From Flaccisagitta enflata (taxonomy: Eukaryota > Chaetognatha > Sagittoidea > Aphragmophora), in assembly GCA_965153355.1 (NCBI GenBank), contig OZ231127.1:46810001-46874000 (forward strand): a DNA stretch of 64,000 nt, given 5' to 3'. Below are positions 38,046-50,487 of the stretch, in pieces. The position numbers were made by a program, and so were the translations under genes. The notes under the pieces are model-generated. The model was not told the DNA's origin, did no database searches, and saw only the letters and a list, made by a program, of their open reading frames with translations. The stretch's first letter is position 1. Each line of letters opens with the position of its first letter.

Positions 38046-41000
38046 GTGTCCGAGGTCGAATCGCTTAAGGCAATGAGGAACGACATCACTGCGGAAATGG
38101 AAGGATGCCGGCCTTTTCGACGCGCTCTACTTGCACCGAAGGAACGAATGACTGACGACGCCGCCTGTGAATCAGATGGCGCTCGACACAGCCTTCGGGA
38201 TATGGTTTACGACTTTATATCGTATGCAAGGCAAATGGCGCTCGACTCGCTGCCCGCGACCCTCTTCGATTCGCGGCGGCTACTTCTGCGTCGAATCCGG
38301 CGCGAATGGGACTCCATACGTTTCTTTGATCGTGAGAACTATCCGGAGGGTTTTCCTTCCAACGCCGACATCGTGAACGCAGTGCACAACGACATCGGGA
38401 ATCGCAAAAGACCCGTCAATGAATTCTCATGGAACAGTCTCCCAACCGACACTCACGCCGCCCGGTGACAATGTTACCGGCGCTCCGACTCCATGATGGG
38501 CGAACGTCTTCGCCAAACCCCGACGGATCCTAGTATCTGGCCACTTCCGCCCCGCTGGCTACGGTGCGTAATCTCCAACTGGCGGCTAATTTTTAATCCA
38601 CGCCGATCCAAAGAGTGCAGGAGACGTGCCAATCAATGGGTATCAGATTTGGTCTCGGAAATTGAACCTGCGCGGGCGCGCTCCGATGGAGTGTTGACGG
38701 CCATGCTTGCAGATTCGACGACGCCGACGCTCTTGCAAGAGGTCGCGGGATCATCAACGGATTGACGCCGCAGGAGAGGGCGAGGCGACGCTTCGTCAAC
38801 AGGAGTGCTGAGAGAGACAGATGGGGTAGGCAGTTGGAGGAGGAAATGCGACAAGGCCGTCGGCTGATTGACGCTATGCAGCAGCAACAACGAGGAGGAG
38901 CAGCGACAGCAACAGGAGCAACAGCAGCAGCATCAATTGCAGATGCAGCAGCAGCAACTCCAACAGCAACGTCAACTCCACCGACCACAGGAGCAGCAGC
39001 AAACAACGGCTCAACGGCAGCAGCAAGAGCTGTTGCAGCAGCAGCAGTTGCAGCAACTCCAACAATTTTGTCAGCAAGATCAACAACAACATCAGATCCT
39101 GCAGCCGGCGCCACAACCTGTGGCTCAACAACAGCAACAACACGATCAGCAGCAGCAACAGCAGCAACAGCAACAACAACAAGAGCTGCGACAACATCAA
39201 ACGGCAATGCAGCCGCATGAACAACAACAACAGCGGCAAAACGATGCAGGAGAACATATGCAACAGCAACTGCAGCAGCAACAGCAACCTTCCGCCGCGA
39301 TCCCAGCGGTGGTAGTGGATCCTCCAGCTTCAAATAACCATCCTGTCGAAAGCATGAATGTCAGTGAGGAGACAGAAGAAGAGAGACAGCAACGCCTTGC
39401 AGATCAACGTCTGCGCATGATGGCTGAAGGTGAAGGTGGTGGTGCAGCAACAGCTCCAAAGGCGCCGATCGCGGTGCCATTGGGATTCCAACAGCGAAGC
39501 TCATCACAAGAAGACAAAGAGTTATACGACAGAATGTGTAACTTTCGCCAGCAGCAGCAACGAGATGAAGATAGAAGAGCAGGAGTATTCAACAATGCGG
39601 CAGAAATGCAACAAGCACTGGAATAGCCTGAACGACGGCGGCATTGGTGGAGCTTTAGAGCAGCGGGATGTGAAGCTTAGACAACTGTCTGAGCTGGACA
39701 AGCAGCAGCCGCAGCATCCGCCAAAAGACCGTCGATCTATCTTCAGAAATTTCAATCCGGGATCGTTTAATTCGAACGCACAGCAACGTCATGTGCAGTC
39801 AATGGAAACGTCCGTCAAGCAGCCGATGCAGCAGCAGCAACAGTTGGAGCAGCAGCAGCAGCAAGGACAGCGTCAGCGTCAACTGCAGCAGCAGAATGAA
39901 CAGCAACAGCGTCCTGACCAGCAACAGCAGCTTCAACATCAACAGTGGCAGCAGCAACGGCTTCAACAACAGCAACAGCATCAGATCAGCATCACCAAAC
40001 CCCAGCAGCAACGATTCTCCCTACCGCACCGGAAGTGATCTTCGAGAAGCAGATTGGTTCTGCTAGAAGGGAGACTGGTCTTCCCCGTCAAGAGGAGAAG
40101 GTCTTCAACACAGCCGGAAGCGGAGGTGATGCAATGGAGGCGATGCGCAGGAGGCAGAAGCAGGAGGCCGCTGACGCGAAGTTGGCACAACAGCTGCAAG
40201 ATAAAGAGAGAAGAAAAGTCGCTCCCAAGAAGACAATGAGTGGCATTGGACGAAGGCGCCGAAAGTAGCGCAAGCGCCTCTAGCAACGCCTCAAGCGGAA
40301 GTCATCCAACAGAATCAACGTTTGCAGCAGGAAGTGGATAGTTTGAAGATGCAGATTCAGCAGAGAGACTTTGACCTTGCCGCAGCGAGAGAAGAAGAGA
40401 AACAACGAAAAGAAGAACAACAAAAGCGACAGTACATTCGCCAAGATTTTGATGCTCCCCGATTCAATCAAGATGACCAACAACAAATAACTGTTGAGGA
40501 AGAAGTTGGGGTGAGGTGAAACCACCAAAGAGATCCCGGAAAGTCGGGGGTCAATACGCGTTTACCCAACAAACCCCAGCGTATCATCAAGTGGAGCATC
40601 ATCTGGTAGAATGCCAACCGGAAGTCCACGCTCAGATGCCCAACAATCCGGCTCTGGACATGTTTTTGGAAAGAGCGGCGTACAACGATCTCTTGCTGCG
40701 CAGCAAGGGAGGTCGGCTCAGCATTGGAGAGAGCAAGACCTGGTGTGCCTGGTGAGCTTTTTATCCACCCCATTTACATGGAAGAGGAAGTTCAAAGATG
40801 CTGAGAAGCACGAAGGCTTGACGCAAATGGACATCTTATTGGAATTGCCTAAGTGGTTTGCTGGTCCGGCAAAAGAGATCATTGAAACTGCGACGATTGA
40901 TGCAACTGGAGCGACAGCAAGAGGAGAGATTGACGACGCCTTCGCAAAAATGGACGTCGTCTTTATGGCAAGGCGCTGCAAACATTGCGCGCTGTTCAAT

Positions 41001-41772
41001 CGAAATCGTCAAGGAGGCGTAAGATCCAGTCTGGGCCACCATGCAAGGCATTTCACTTATTTGTCTGCAAGGTTGCAAAGGCAAAGAAGATTGCTAGTAC
41101 CTGTGGAGAAGTGCAACAATGCTATCGTGACGAGCTGCTGCAGGAAATCCTCAATAAGAGGGTCCCTCATCTTGCAGATAAATTTTGGGAAAAGCAACAT
41201 GAAGCAGCCCAGAAAGGACAGTCATTTTCATTCGACAACTTGGTCAACATGATCGAGACATGGGCGGTGATTCAGCGCAACAAAGGCGCAAGCTGCAAAA
41301 TAGCGTCAGCAGCAGCAGTTGCAACCACAGAAAAAGAAGCGCCATCATCATATGGGGATGCTTTGACCAATGGCAAGCAAAAAGTGCAGTCCCACGGACC
41401 GCTGCAACGGGCCTGCAGTGGGAATGCATCAAACAGAAGATGTCACTGCTGCTAGAGCCGAAGTGGACGCGAGAGTTCAAAGACTACAACTCAGCCGCCT
41501 GTGCCCACTGCTCGCCAGGACACAACGCCAAAGGATGCGCGAACAGACCAACTTGCCAGATCTGCAAGAAGCGGCATGCCCCGATTCTCCACGGGCGCAC
41601 CTACAAGAAAGAAGAAAAGGAAGAGAAGAAAGGAGAGAATAAGCAGGGAAACAGCAATCGCTGGCTCCCTTCAACAAGTCAGATGACGCGGCTGCAGCAG
41701 CACCAACAGCCCACGGGACGGCGGAGACAAGCCAAATCCACGGAAGTGATCTCTTCTAACGCCACGGCATGA
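38046..41772 (+). pseudogene. gag: BEL/Pao gag, Q-rich, broken by frameshifts
   Basis: A chain of overlapping frames covers the gag position. 38046-38468 and 38493-38765 are N-terminal, Arg/Asp-rich. 38868-39626 and 39430-40038 are two long Gln-rich tracts with short acidic or charged segments between. 39945-40519 is charged with coiled-coil character (QQEVDSLKMQIQQRDFDLAA). 40611-41252 and 40985-41455 are a capsid-like helical core. 41260-41772 carries two zinc knuckles, CAHC-3-H-4-C and CQIC-3-H-4-H, as in BEL/Pao gag. At least four frame changes are needed to link these, so it is not translatable as it stands. The poly-Gln regions are unusual for gag and may have expanded by CAG/CAA slippage. 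The gag call rests on order and the knuckles. Confidence 0.75.
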
Positions 41773-42281
41773 CTGGCGGCGACGGCAACCTCGCGTCCGT
41801 CTCTTTATTCGACGACGTTGTCCGTCCGATTGTTCCAGTGACTATCATAAACAATTCTTCGGAAAGAGGATCACGACGCGCTATGATCGACTCAGGCGCT
41901 GATCGCGACGTGATCAGGACCAATGTCATTCGCAGTCTTCTGATTCCAACAAAAACAGTGCAAATGACGGTGATTACTGTGGGAAGTCATGTTGTTGAGG
42001 ATCGCTTCATCGCATCATTCACTATGCAATGGGTCGACGAGGAATATACGTTTATCGCCAACGACGCATTGGTGGGTGATTTGTTAACGAGTGAATGCGA
42101 CATTCCTCCTTTTCTCCGCGACCTATCTGACCAACCTCACATCGAAGGCATAAAATTTCCAGAAGCTGAAGGCGGTGGGATGATGATCATCGGAGCGGCG
42201 CATGCGGATGCCGCCATCACTCAAGAAATCCGTCGAGAACCTTCAGGATCTTTGACTTGCTTCAGATATCTGTTCGGTTGA
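41769..42281 (+). CDS. BEL/Pao aspartic protease
   Basis: This 170-codon frame begins in the last codon of the preceding gag frame. The catalytic motif is DSGAD, about residue 41, preceded by a hydrophobic VPVTIIN strand. Near the C-terminus GGGMMIIGAAHAD is the hydrophobic-Gly-Ala flap-end motif of retropepsins, followed by GSLTCFRYLFG where BEL/Pao elements have their protease-RT linker. It processes the Gag-Pol polyprotein. The frame is open but the downstream RT is not in frame with it. The last 38 or so codons are duplicated at 48498-48660. Confidence 0.8.
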   Translation: MTGGDGNLASVSLFDDVVRPIVPVTIINNSSERGSRRAMIDSGADRDVIRTNVIRSLLIPTKTVQMTVITVGSHVVEDRFIASFTMQWVDEEYTFIANDALVGDLLTSECDIPPFLRDLSDQPHIEGIKFPEAEGGGMMIIGAAHADAAITQEIRREPSGSLTCFRYLFG

Positions 42282-42589
42282 ACTGTATGTGGAAAAGCGG
42301 GCAAGAGAGGACGAGATATTGCATCGATCGACGCTATCGCGACGGATGATCGCGTCCTCCGCGATATTGTCGATCGTATCCTCGACAATCGCGTCCTCTG
42401 TAGCAACATTGACCGCATCTTCTACCATGACTTCGCATCATCAGTAGTCTCGCCAGAGGAGATGGGTGATTCCCTTGAGAATGTCAGAGCGTGCAAAATG
42501 TTAGAGGAAAAGACATAATATTGCCCATTTGTGAAAAAATACTTTGCTCCCGTCTGGGGGAAAGTTCATCATGAAAAAATCATGGAAAT

Positions 42590-43640
42590 TCTGAGAAGAG
42601 TGAAATCACGACAGACTGAGATGAAGCGGCTCGGTAAATGACGTTCAAGCTTCAAGCGTGATCCAGCCTTCAAAGAAAGAGTCTTCCGTGAAATCGAGAA
42701 AGTTTACGAGACGGGAGTAGCGGTTGAGATCGACAGCGTCGACGACGACGACAGAGCAGCATTGGCTCATATTCCATTATTGCCTTCATATTGTTGAATG
42801 CGCAGCCATGTTCGTCGTATGTCCGCGATGCGCGTCGCCAGCGACCGGCGGATCTCACTCAGCAGTTTGCTAAGTCGAAGTCAACAATCAAATAACGCCA
42901 ATGGAACATCCTCATGCGTTTTGCGTCAGTGAAGATGCGCCGCTATGTGAAATATAAGCGTTCTTCACAGATCGCGGCGTCCATCTGGCAGCGCTGATCT
43001 GTTCAGATTCTTTTGGTTCAAAAACCGTACTCTACGAGAGAAGCCATTTGAATCTGTTCTTATCACATGTCTTCGGCAGCCAATCCAGCTCATTCGTCAC
43101 GTCTTTCACCGTCAGAAAGCATGCTGAAGTAATCCGGCCCAAATATCCCTGCAACGTCGATGATCTTATACGCTTCGGCTTCTGCGTCGGCGACGGAAGT
43201 GGGGGTGAGGATTCGGATGACGAAGCACTGCAGTTGAAGGTGGATGCAGTGGCGGCGATGGCTGAAGGCCGGATGGATCTTGTGAAGTGGAAAAGTAATG
43301 TACGGCAATTGATGGATGGAGATCTGAACGTGCCAATTCCCATCTCGAATAAACAAGATGATGTGAAGACGAAGGTGTTGGGCGTCTCATGACTTCCAGC
43401 GGAAGACGTCTTCATCTTCATCTCTGACGAGGAATTCAAAACTCTTAGAGCTAAAACACCTCGTCAGTGGTCTCATGCAAAAGCTAAACTTTATAATCGT
43501 GGGATTTTGGGGCCAAAAACGCATACATGACAGACTTGACTTATCTTAACTCTGTCGTCTGAGAAGAATGGATAAGTTCGCCGCATGAAGAAAGCGTCGA
43601 GGAAATCCTTCTTCGCTACACTTCATCTCCAGCCTCTTCT
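42590..43640 (+). pseudogene. BEL/Pao reverse transcriptase, degraded
   Basis: Around 42650-42770 the segment DPAFKERVFREIEKVYETG matches the start of BEL/Pao RT. From 43048 a continuous frame gives HVFGSQSSSFVTSFTVRKHA, then NVDD where the catalytic Y-x-DD is expected, then MDLVKWKSN and VLGVS. This order is characteristic of the superfamily. Stops and frameshifts separate the parts (stop at 43390; the start of the fingers region is scrambled). The Tyr/Phe before VDD is replaced by Asn, another sign of decay. It is the only RT catalytic segment in the 18-kb element, since the second internal unit lacks it. Confidence 0.75.
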
Positions 43641-43699
43641 GCAACAATACCGGGGTGAACGCTGGTAGAATGGCGTCGTCTGGCAACAATGACATTGGA

Positions 43700-44149
43700 A
43701 GTAACAATTAAGGTCTTACCTGCGTCTGGCTCCCAAAAGAAGGCGGATATGGGCAGTTATATCGGCGTCAGAGTCAGTAAGAGATGAGATATTCACATTT
43801 CATTCATGCGCCTCCGTCCCCGTCATTCACTTAATCTAGCGTGCTTCTCATCACTGACGCGCAACGTTCCGGCGTCGGGTGTATCCGCAGAAAAAGCAGT
43901 GCAGCTCAAGCGCTAGCCCGTCGGAAGGACCATCGGTGAACCAATCTCGTCGTCAGATTTTGGCCTGATTCTGAATCTGCACTGAAGATGATTTACAATC
44001 AGGCGACTCAAAGGCCTGTGTTTTTCGCCAATTGTCTCTCCAAGATCCATAGTGGGTCTGATCCTCAGCAGTGGCGCTGGGTTGATTCGTCAAACAACCC
44101 GGCGGACCACTGTAGCAGAGGCATACAGGCCCATGAAGCCGAAAAATAG
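43700..44149 (+). pseudogene. BEL/Pao RNase H region
   Basis: A clean frame from 43961 reads DSESALKMIYNQ, then FANCLSKIHSG, then WRWVDSSNNPADHCSRG. This is the C-terminal RNase H signature of BEL/Pao (a DS acid motif, then W-R-x-V...NPAD..SRG) ahead of the integrase. It stops at 44147. Upstream the frame is broken. Confidence 0.7.
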
Positions 44150-44471
44150 CGTCAATTCCATCACAGTCCTGCATTTTTCCGTCTTCCCGAAGATCAATGG
44201 CCAAAGGCGAACATCGCGGCGTGCTATTTCTTGCAAATGCGCGTTATGTGGCGAAAGTGAAAAACAAGAAGTGGCTGACGCGATCTTCTTCTGCTTCAGC
44301 TTCTGGGGAAAATGGATGCATAAGGTGCGGATCATCGGCATGGTTCTTATCGCAGTCAAAGAGTGGAAGAGCGTATCAGGCGAGACCACGAGCAGCAAAA
44401 GGATCTCCTTCCTAAACAAGGAGTAATGCTTAAGGCATTTTGGAGGGCGCATAAACAACTGCGTCAAATCA

Positions 44472-45592
44472 ATGCAGCGGCATCATTATTCAGGCGTTTT
44501 CGAACAATTTGAGGTGGGAAAAGTCTTTAAGCCAGAAAACCGTCATGACTTCATCACAAAAAATAAAGAGATGCGGAAGTCGAATCCTTTCGTCGACGCG
44601 GACAGTATCGTTCGCGTCGGCAGTCGATCGGAAAATGCCGACTTCTCTCACTTTGCTAAACTTCCCTTCATCCTGCCGCCAAGCGAGTGTGAAATCATTA
44701 ATTCGCCATTATCATCATGTGATTACCTGTAGCAGTGCAAAACATACATTGTGCCAGTCAGCCAATTTGTGTGGATTACAAAAGGTCTCCAGGCTGTCAA
44801 GAGCGTCGTCAACACGTGCTTCAGATGTCAGAAGAACTTTAAAAAGAACGCAAATCGGCAAATGGCTCAATCTTCCATCAAATCGCGTCAATCCTGCGCC
44901 TGTCTTCGCAGAAACTGGATTGGATGTCATGGGGCATTTCATAGTTAAGATGAACGGGCGTGCTGATCACAAGGTGTGGATCGCAGTATTCACCTGTTTC
45001 GTGTCACGCGCCGTCCATGTGGAATTGCTCTTCAACATGTCAGCCGATGCTGATGCCAAATGCAATCATCAGCTTTGCAGCAGCGCCCAGGGGCATCCAT
45101 GCGTTCGCCCAGTTGTGGGACGAATCTGGTTAGCATCAATAACCATCACTCCAGAGAAGTGGAAGCTTAGCTAAATCGCTCCGGGTGCAGCAGCCGCGAC
45201 GTAGTGGGATTTCATGCAAGAGCACTATGGAGGTGTGGGAGGAAATGTCAGCTCTCATTCAAAGCGCCATCTTGCTTCCATCTCGACTGGCACCATCCTC
45301 CACGTCGACACCTTCAACACTGCCGTTGTCGAAGTTGAATTCTCAGTCAACGATCTCTGACAGCCGCTCCCGCGGGCGATCCGTGGCTCTGAGGCCTCAC
45401 CGAATCATATCCTCAATCCATCTTCGACATCCGGTCACGCGCCCCTCTCGTCTACTGGTGCAACAAGGCGTCAGCAACTCTGACATACAAACTCATGAAA
45501 AGAGATTCAATGGTGCAATCATGCGTGTGGATGCATTTTATGAAGCTCGTGGAGAATTAGGATATTTCTTAAGCTATTCACCTTTATTGTGA
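44472..45592 (+). pseudogene. BEL/Pao integrase, unit A, degraded
   Basis: Starts with a frame shared with unit B (FEVGKVFKPENRHDF). A zinc-binding part follows (HYHHV and CFRCQKNFK). The core frame has FAETGLDVMGHF with the first catalytic Asp, then KVWIAVFTCFVSRAVHVELL, a hallmark of BEL/Pao integrase. The second Asp region (45110-45150) is frameshifted in this copy. The C-terminal part continues in another frame to 45592. Unit B (49336-50487) is better preserved. Confidence 0.8.
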
Positions 45593-46545
45593 AAGCAAAT
45601 AATTAAAGAATCTGAAAAGGCACAAATTGGATAACATGGTCATGTCATGGGCCAGCAGCACTGCGTCACAATTGGAGTTTAGGAGGCGTGTCATGGGCGT
45701 GAGGATCATCAGCCCATGTCGGAGGAAGCCATCAGCGTCAGATGGAAGATGTGACGAACGCCACAGCTTTCGTGCTGGCCTGGAATGAACTGTCATACGC
45801 TAAATTTTGAGAGAGAAGAAAAAGCGCATGGGCCTGTCCATTAGTAACTATAGATATGAATGATTGAAACTCTGACTTGTTATATTTACAAAGTGTCATT
45901 ATTCATATTTGGTTCTGATTACCCATGCTTTCATCTTTCCTCTTGTCAATTATGTGCATTTCATACATCAAAAACATGATTCATTCGCTCTGTCTATATC
46001 TTTACATATTATTGTGCCAAATCCCGTTCTTGTGTTATGATTCATGTCCGGAGCATTTCAAAGCTTCGTGTGGCGTCTCATTCATCTCTGATCGGATTGC
46101 ATCTTGAAGTAAGCTGCGTGGAGTCAAAGATGTCCGTCAGCTGGCGTCTCGAGCGAAGGCGGCGATATCCGACGTCATCGCGGTCCATGGATCTTGTCAG
46201 CTCTTCTTGACAGCTCGACTAAGAAGGATCTATCACGACGCGTGGGTTGGGGGCGGAGAGGCTGTACGCGTGGCCTTCAATGGCGACCTTCGTTCATCAA
46301 ATGGAAAAACGCAAATAGAAAAATCAACAAAACGATGGTCCAAATGGTCGGCAACATGTGCCGTTGATCCCTGTCTTCCTCCATTGGTGATGTCAGAGAT
46401 AGAGTTAGAAGCGGATCTCGATCGTCCCGACGCCGGCGGACTTATCCACCACTTCATGGCGTGAAGGTCGTCATCATTGGTTTATGTGTTTCGCCAATTA
46501 TGCTGTATTGATTTGGTCATGTGATCCTGATCATCTGCAACTATC

Positions 46546-48175
46546 ATGTCGGTCAATGATGGGCAAGTGAAGAGGATGGAGGCAGAGGAGGGAGGTGTTA
46601 GTGAATGGGGAGGCGGTGGAAAGACATTGACCCGGAAGTGGACACTGCGACGCCGGAAGAGAAGCACCAACGGATGCAGGCGCGTTGGTGGTATCGTATC
46701 ATCAGTCCGGACGTCGAAGTATCTCTCCTCTTCAAAGAGTTTGAAAAACTTTCAGTGTGCTGCAGCAAACAAACTCTCATGCGCTCATCGGCTAATCAAA
46801 CAGAGCTTGGCTCGGAGACTCTGGAGCACAAGGTCCACAGTAAAAGAAAGAGGGGCATGATAAGGAGGTTCGTCGCATGGTCGCGACGAGGGAAGAATGC
46901 GGCTCGAAGCCTCTGATGCAGCTGCAGCCATCGCAACAACTTTGTCGGCGGCTTCCGCAACTCCACCAGCGTGTTGTGCTCGACGCAGCGGCACCATCAA
47001 TGACAATTCACTCTACCGCATCGAATGCGTCAATAGCGCCCTGGATTGGTTCATCCCCCAAATCAACAGCAACAGGGTCCTAATGACATCACTCCCTCAC
47101 CTTAATCGAAGAGATCACGTCGAGAAAAGACTCGACAAACGCCCAATGTGTCGAGTCAACAAAAAGGGCCAGATCCCAAAAGCAAAGGCCCCAAAAAAGC
47201 GCCTCCAGGCGCGCCCTCTGCAGCAGTAATGCCCAAAGGCCAAGGAGAAGCTTCAAGTGGGTCGTCGACGGCAGCGTTGACAGCAACCCAGAAGCTGAAT
47301 CAGGCATATAGGGCAGCTGCAACAAAAGGGAAGAAGACCAAGAGAGCTGGGAAGAAGCAAAAAGCAGCAACCAAGGGAGGTTCTACTTGCGGTGCTTCTG
47401 CGTCCGCTGTTAAACCTCAAGTCTCTGGTCAGCAGACGGGAGCGTCTTCCTTTCACTCGCAGCCGTCAAAAGCAGCGGTAGGAAGCGAACTAGTAGGCGG
47501 TGCTTCAGCATCTGTTAAAGCTGGTGTAGCGCCTCGTCAGCAAACCGAGTCTGCCCAAGGTCTGCAGCATGTGCAAAACCCGCCTCCCCCGTCGGATCCA
47601 GCCTTTGATCCTGCGCATGGACACCACACCGCCGAGTCATTACTACGAGAAGCCTCTTCACTGACCTCAAATGCTCCCGTGGGTGTGGTGAAGAATTTAT
47701 CATCAAGACTAAAAAAAGACTTCTTCGCGTCGCTTCCTCCGCGTCAATGAGTTGAAGCGACTCGTCAAATCTTAGGCAAGAGGATTAGTCGAAATATCCA
47801 AAAGGAGAGAGACGATGCTCGTCAAGCAGCAATGAATGCGGACAAAAAATTAGTCAAAACTAATCATTGAGTCTTAGAACTGGAGAAGCAGCTTGAAAAG
47901 GAGAAGCAGGCCTGTGCGATGAAGGCTAGAAGAAAGAGGAAGCTGTGGAGCAGCATAAGAAGCTGGCTATGGCCGTCGAATTCTGGCTACGTCATTGTGC
48001 GTCTCCAAATTCATTGGCTGCCGGGTGCGATGCCGCATCTCCACCTCCGCGTCTTCTCCTGCGAAAATCGGTCAACAGTCCTGCTGGCAAAAAGCGCTCC
48101 CAAGCCGCAAATAAATCGACCCAGGCCTTGGAAAAATCAGGCCGCCAGTTAAACACTGATTGGTGCCACGCTTAA
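46546..48175 (+). pseudogene. Unrecognised 3' ORF (ORF3), unit A
   Basis: Lies between integrase and the unit boundary, where BEL/Pao elements normally have nothing or an env-like gene. Pieces: 46605-46916 (charged, RWWYRIISPDVEVSLLFKEF); 46897-47229; and 47148-47750, a Lys/Ala/Pro/Ser/Gln-rich basic stretch of 200 codons starting after STKGPDPKSKGPKK. A coiled-coil segment (LELEKQLEKEKQ, 47876-47912) follows and a further frame runs to 48175. No signal peptide, membrane anchor or zinc knuckle is visible, so an envelope protein is unlikely. Function unknown. It is repeated at about 51450-53080. Confidence 0.5.
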
Positions 48176-48497
48176 TTGCTGTTCAATTTAACTACCAATT
48201 TGCAACATGGCGTGGAAAGCGCTGCCATTCGCTGAGGATCGTCTTCCACCATCACATCCTCATCCCATCGATGGACAGGCCGACCTGGTCAGGGGCGCTA
48301 CCCGGGGCGTGGGGATGGCGTCCGCCCCGGGGCCTGGCGCAACACGCCCGTGTAAGAATCATGGTTTGGGAAGGGTTGAGGTTGAGTTTTTGTTGTAAAT
48401 TTGAATCTGTGTACGATAAAGACTTTACTAATCAATCTGCTATTCAACCTAACTCTTTTCTTCCATGGGGATCACGTTCTCAGCCAGCTGCCACCTG

Positions 48498-48661
48498 CTG
48501 AAGGCGGTGGTGTGATCATCGGGCGGGCGCATGCGGATGCAGGTCGCTCTGAAATCCCGTCGAGGGCCTTCCCAGGATCGCTGACTTGCTTCAGGTATGC
48601 TGTGGTTGAACTGTATGTGGAAAAGCGAGCGAGGGCGAGACCATCGTCCGCGCTATCATGA
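48498..48661 (+). pseudogene. Duplicated protease C-terminus, start of unit B
   Basis: CTGAAGGCGGTGG at 48498 restarts the sequence found at 42166. The translation again gives VIIGRAHAD and GSLTCFRY, followed by ELYVEKRARA as after the first copy. It marks the junction of a tandem duplication inside the element. Confidence 0.8.
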
Positions 48662-48879
48662 CGGATGACGCGTCCTCGCGATAACATGATCGCATCATAA
48701 ACAATGCGGCGTCCTCAGCAGCAACATTGTTTTACATCTTCTGCCACATGACCTTTTGCATCATGTCACGTCTATAAAGAGAGATGGGTAATTCATAATG
48801 TAAGGCGTTGCAAAATGTTGGGAAAAGACATATTTTAGTTGTGAAAAATGCTCCCGTCACATGGAAATTTCATCTTGAA

Positions 48880-49260
48880 AAAATCATGGAAATTAAGAAG
48901 AGTGAAATCACGACAGAGCTGCGATGGCAGCAGCTCGTGGCTCAACGTTTACCGCTTCAGGCGTGATCAGCCTTCAAGGTGTTTAGTGAAATAGAAATTT
49001 TCTGAGGCAGAGTGGCGGTTGAATTGACAGCGTCGCGGCAACGGCAGCCGGCATTGAAGCGCGCTGTAATTGCCTGCATATTGATGAATTGCGCGGCGCG
49101 CGTATAATGTGCGGCGTCGCGGCGGCGGCGGGTCTCACTCAATGATTTGCGCAAATGAGTCCAAACTGATGAATATGATGGAACCGCATATATGCGTTTT
49201 CGTCAGTGGAAGATCGCCTTTATGTGTGATATAAAAGCGTTCTCTTCCTCAAATCCTCTC
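48880..49260 (+). pseudogene. Duplicated RT N-terminal remnant, unit B
   Basis: Aligns with about 42580-42970 of unit A (AAATCATGGAAATT, TGAAATCACGACAGA) but is very degraded. At GCGTTCTTC / CTCCTTCCTAAACAAGG unit B jumps directly to the sequence preceding integrase, omitting about 1.4 kb of RT and RNase H. Confidence 0.65.
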
Positions 49261-49335
49261 TTCCTAAACAGGGGAGAAGTGGCATAAGGAGCGTTTTGGA
49301 GAAGAAGCCGCGCAAACAGCACCGTCAGAGAGTCA

Positions 49336-50487
49336 ATGCAGCGGCATCATTATTCAGACGTTTTCGAACAATTGGAGTTGGGAAAAGTCTTTAAACCAGA
49401 AAGCCGTCATGACTTCATCGTGAAAAATAAAGAGATGCGGAAGTTGAATCCTTTCGTCGCCGCAGACGGTATCGTTTGCGTCGACAGTCGATTGGCAAAT
49501 GCCGACATCGCACATGGCGCTAAATTTCCCTTCATCCTGCCCTTAAAAGAGCAGAAATGTCAAAATCATTAATTCGCATTATCATCCTGCTCAAATTTTC
49601 ACATGGTGCAAAAACTTGTATTACATGCCAATTACATGGTAATATTGGATTACAAAAAGTCTCCAAGGCTGTCCAGAGCGTCGTCAACACGTGCTTCAGA
49701 TGCCAGAAGAACTTTAAAAAGAACGCGAACCAGCAAATGGCAAATCTTCCATCAAATCGCGTCAATCCAGCTCCTGTATTTGCAGAAACTGGATTGGATG
49801 TCATGGGGCATTTTCTTGTCAAAATGAACGGACGCGCTGATCACAAGGTGTGGATCGCAGTTTTCACCTGTTTCGTGTCGCGTGCCGTCCATGTGGAATT
49901 GCTCTTCATGTCAGCTGATGCGATGGTAAATGCAATCATCCGCTTCGCAGCAAGACGCCCAGGAATCCGTCGTTTTACCTCTGATTGTGGAACCAACCTA
50001 GTGGGCGCGAACAACATCCTCAAAAAGGAAATGGAAGCTTGGAATCGCTCGTCAACTCGCTCGGGTGCAGCGTGCGGTCGGTGGGATTTCATCACGCCGA
50101 GAACACCCAATTCATAGGGGTGGCAGGAGAAAGAATCGTCAGCTCTCTTTGCAGCCATCTTACTTCCATCTCGCAAACTGGCGCCATCCTCACGTCACGA
50201 CGCCTTCAACACTCTCCGTTGTCGAAAGTTGAAGAATTCTCAATACAACCAAAATCTGACAGCGCTCACTTTGATGATCCAAATGACTCTGGGGCCCTCA
50301 CACAGAATCATATCCTCAATCCATCTGACATCCAGTCCACGCCCTACTAAGATCTGGTGCAACAAGGCGTCAACTCTGACGCCGACTCCGCAGAGATGCA
50401 ATGGAGGCGTGCGCAATCGCGTGTGGATGCATTTTGGAAATCGTGAAGTCGAATATTTGTCGCCCCTAACTTCCATGGCCGCCTGAA
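49336..50487 (+). pseudogene. BEL/Pao integrase, unit B, nearly intact core
   Basis: The 186-codon frame 49557-50117 holds CFRCQKNFKK (zinc-finger end), GLDVMGHF with catalytic Asp 1, KVWIAVFTCFVSRAVHVELL, and FTSDCGTNLVGANN with Asp 2. The frame then shifts to 49985-50350, where GVAGERIV contains the expected Glu about 50 residues after Asp 2. A C-terminal DPNDSGALTQNHIL, matching the conserved BEL/Pao 'DP-x-LTP-x-HFL' region, follows. The second half of integrase needs one frame change. It would insert element cDNA into host DNA, but this copy is inactive. Confidence 0.85.
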
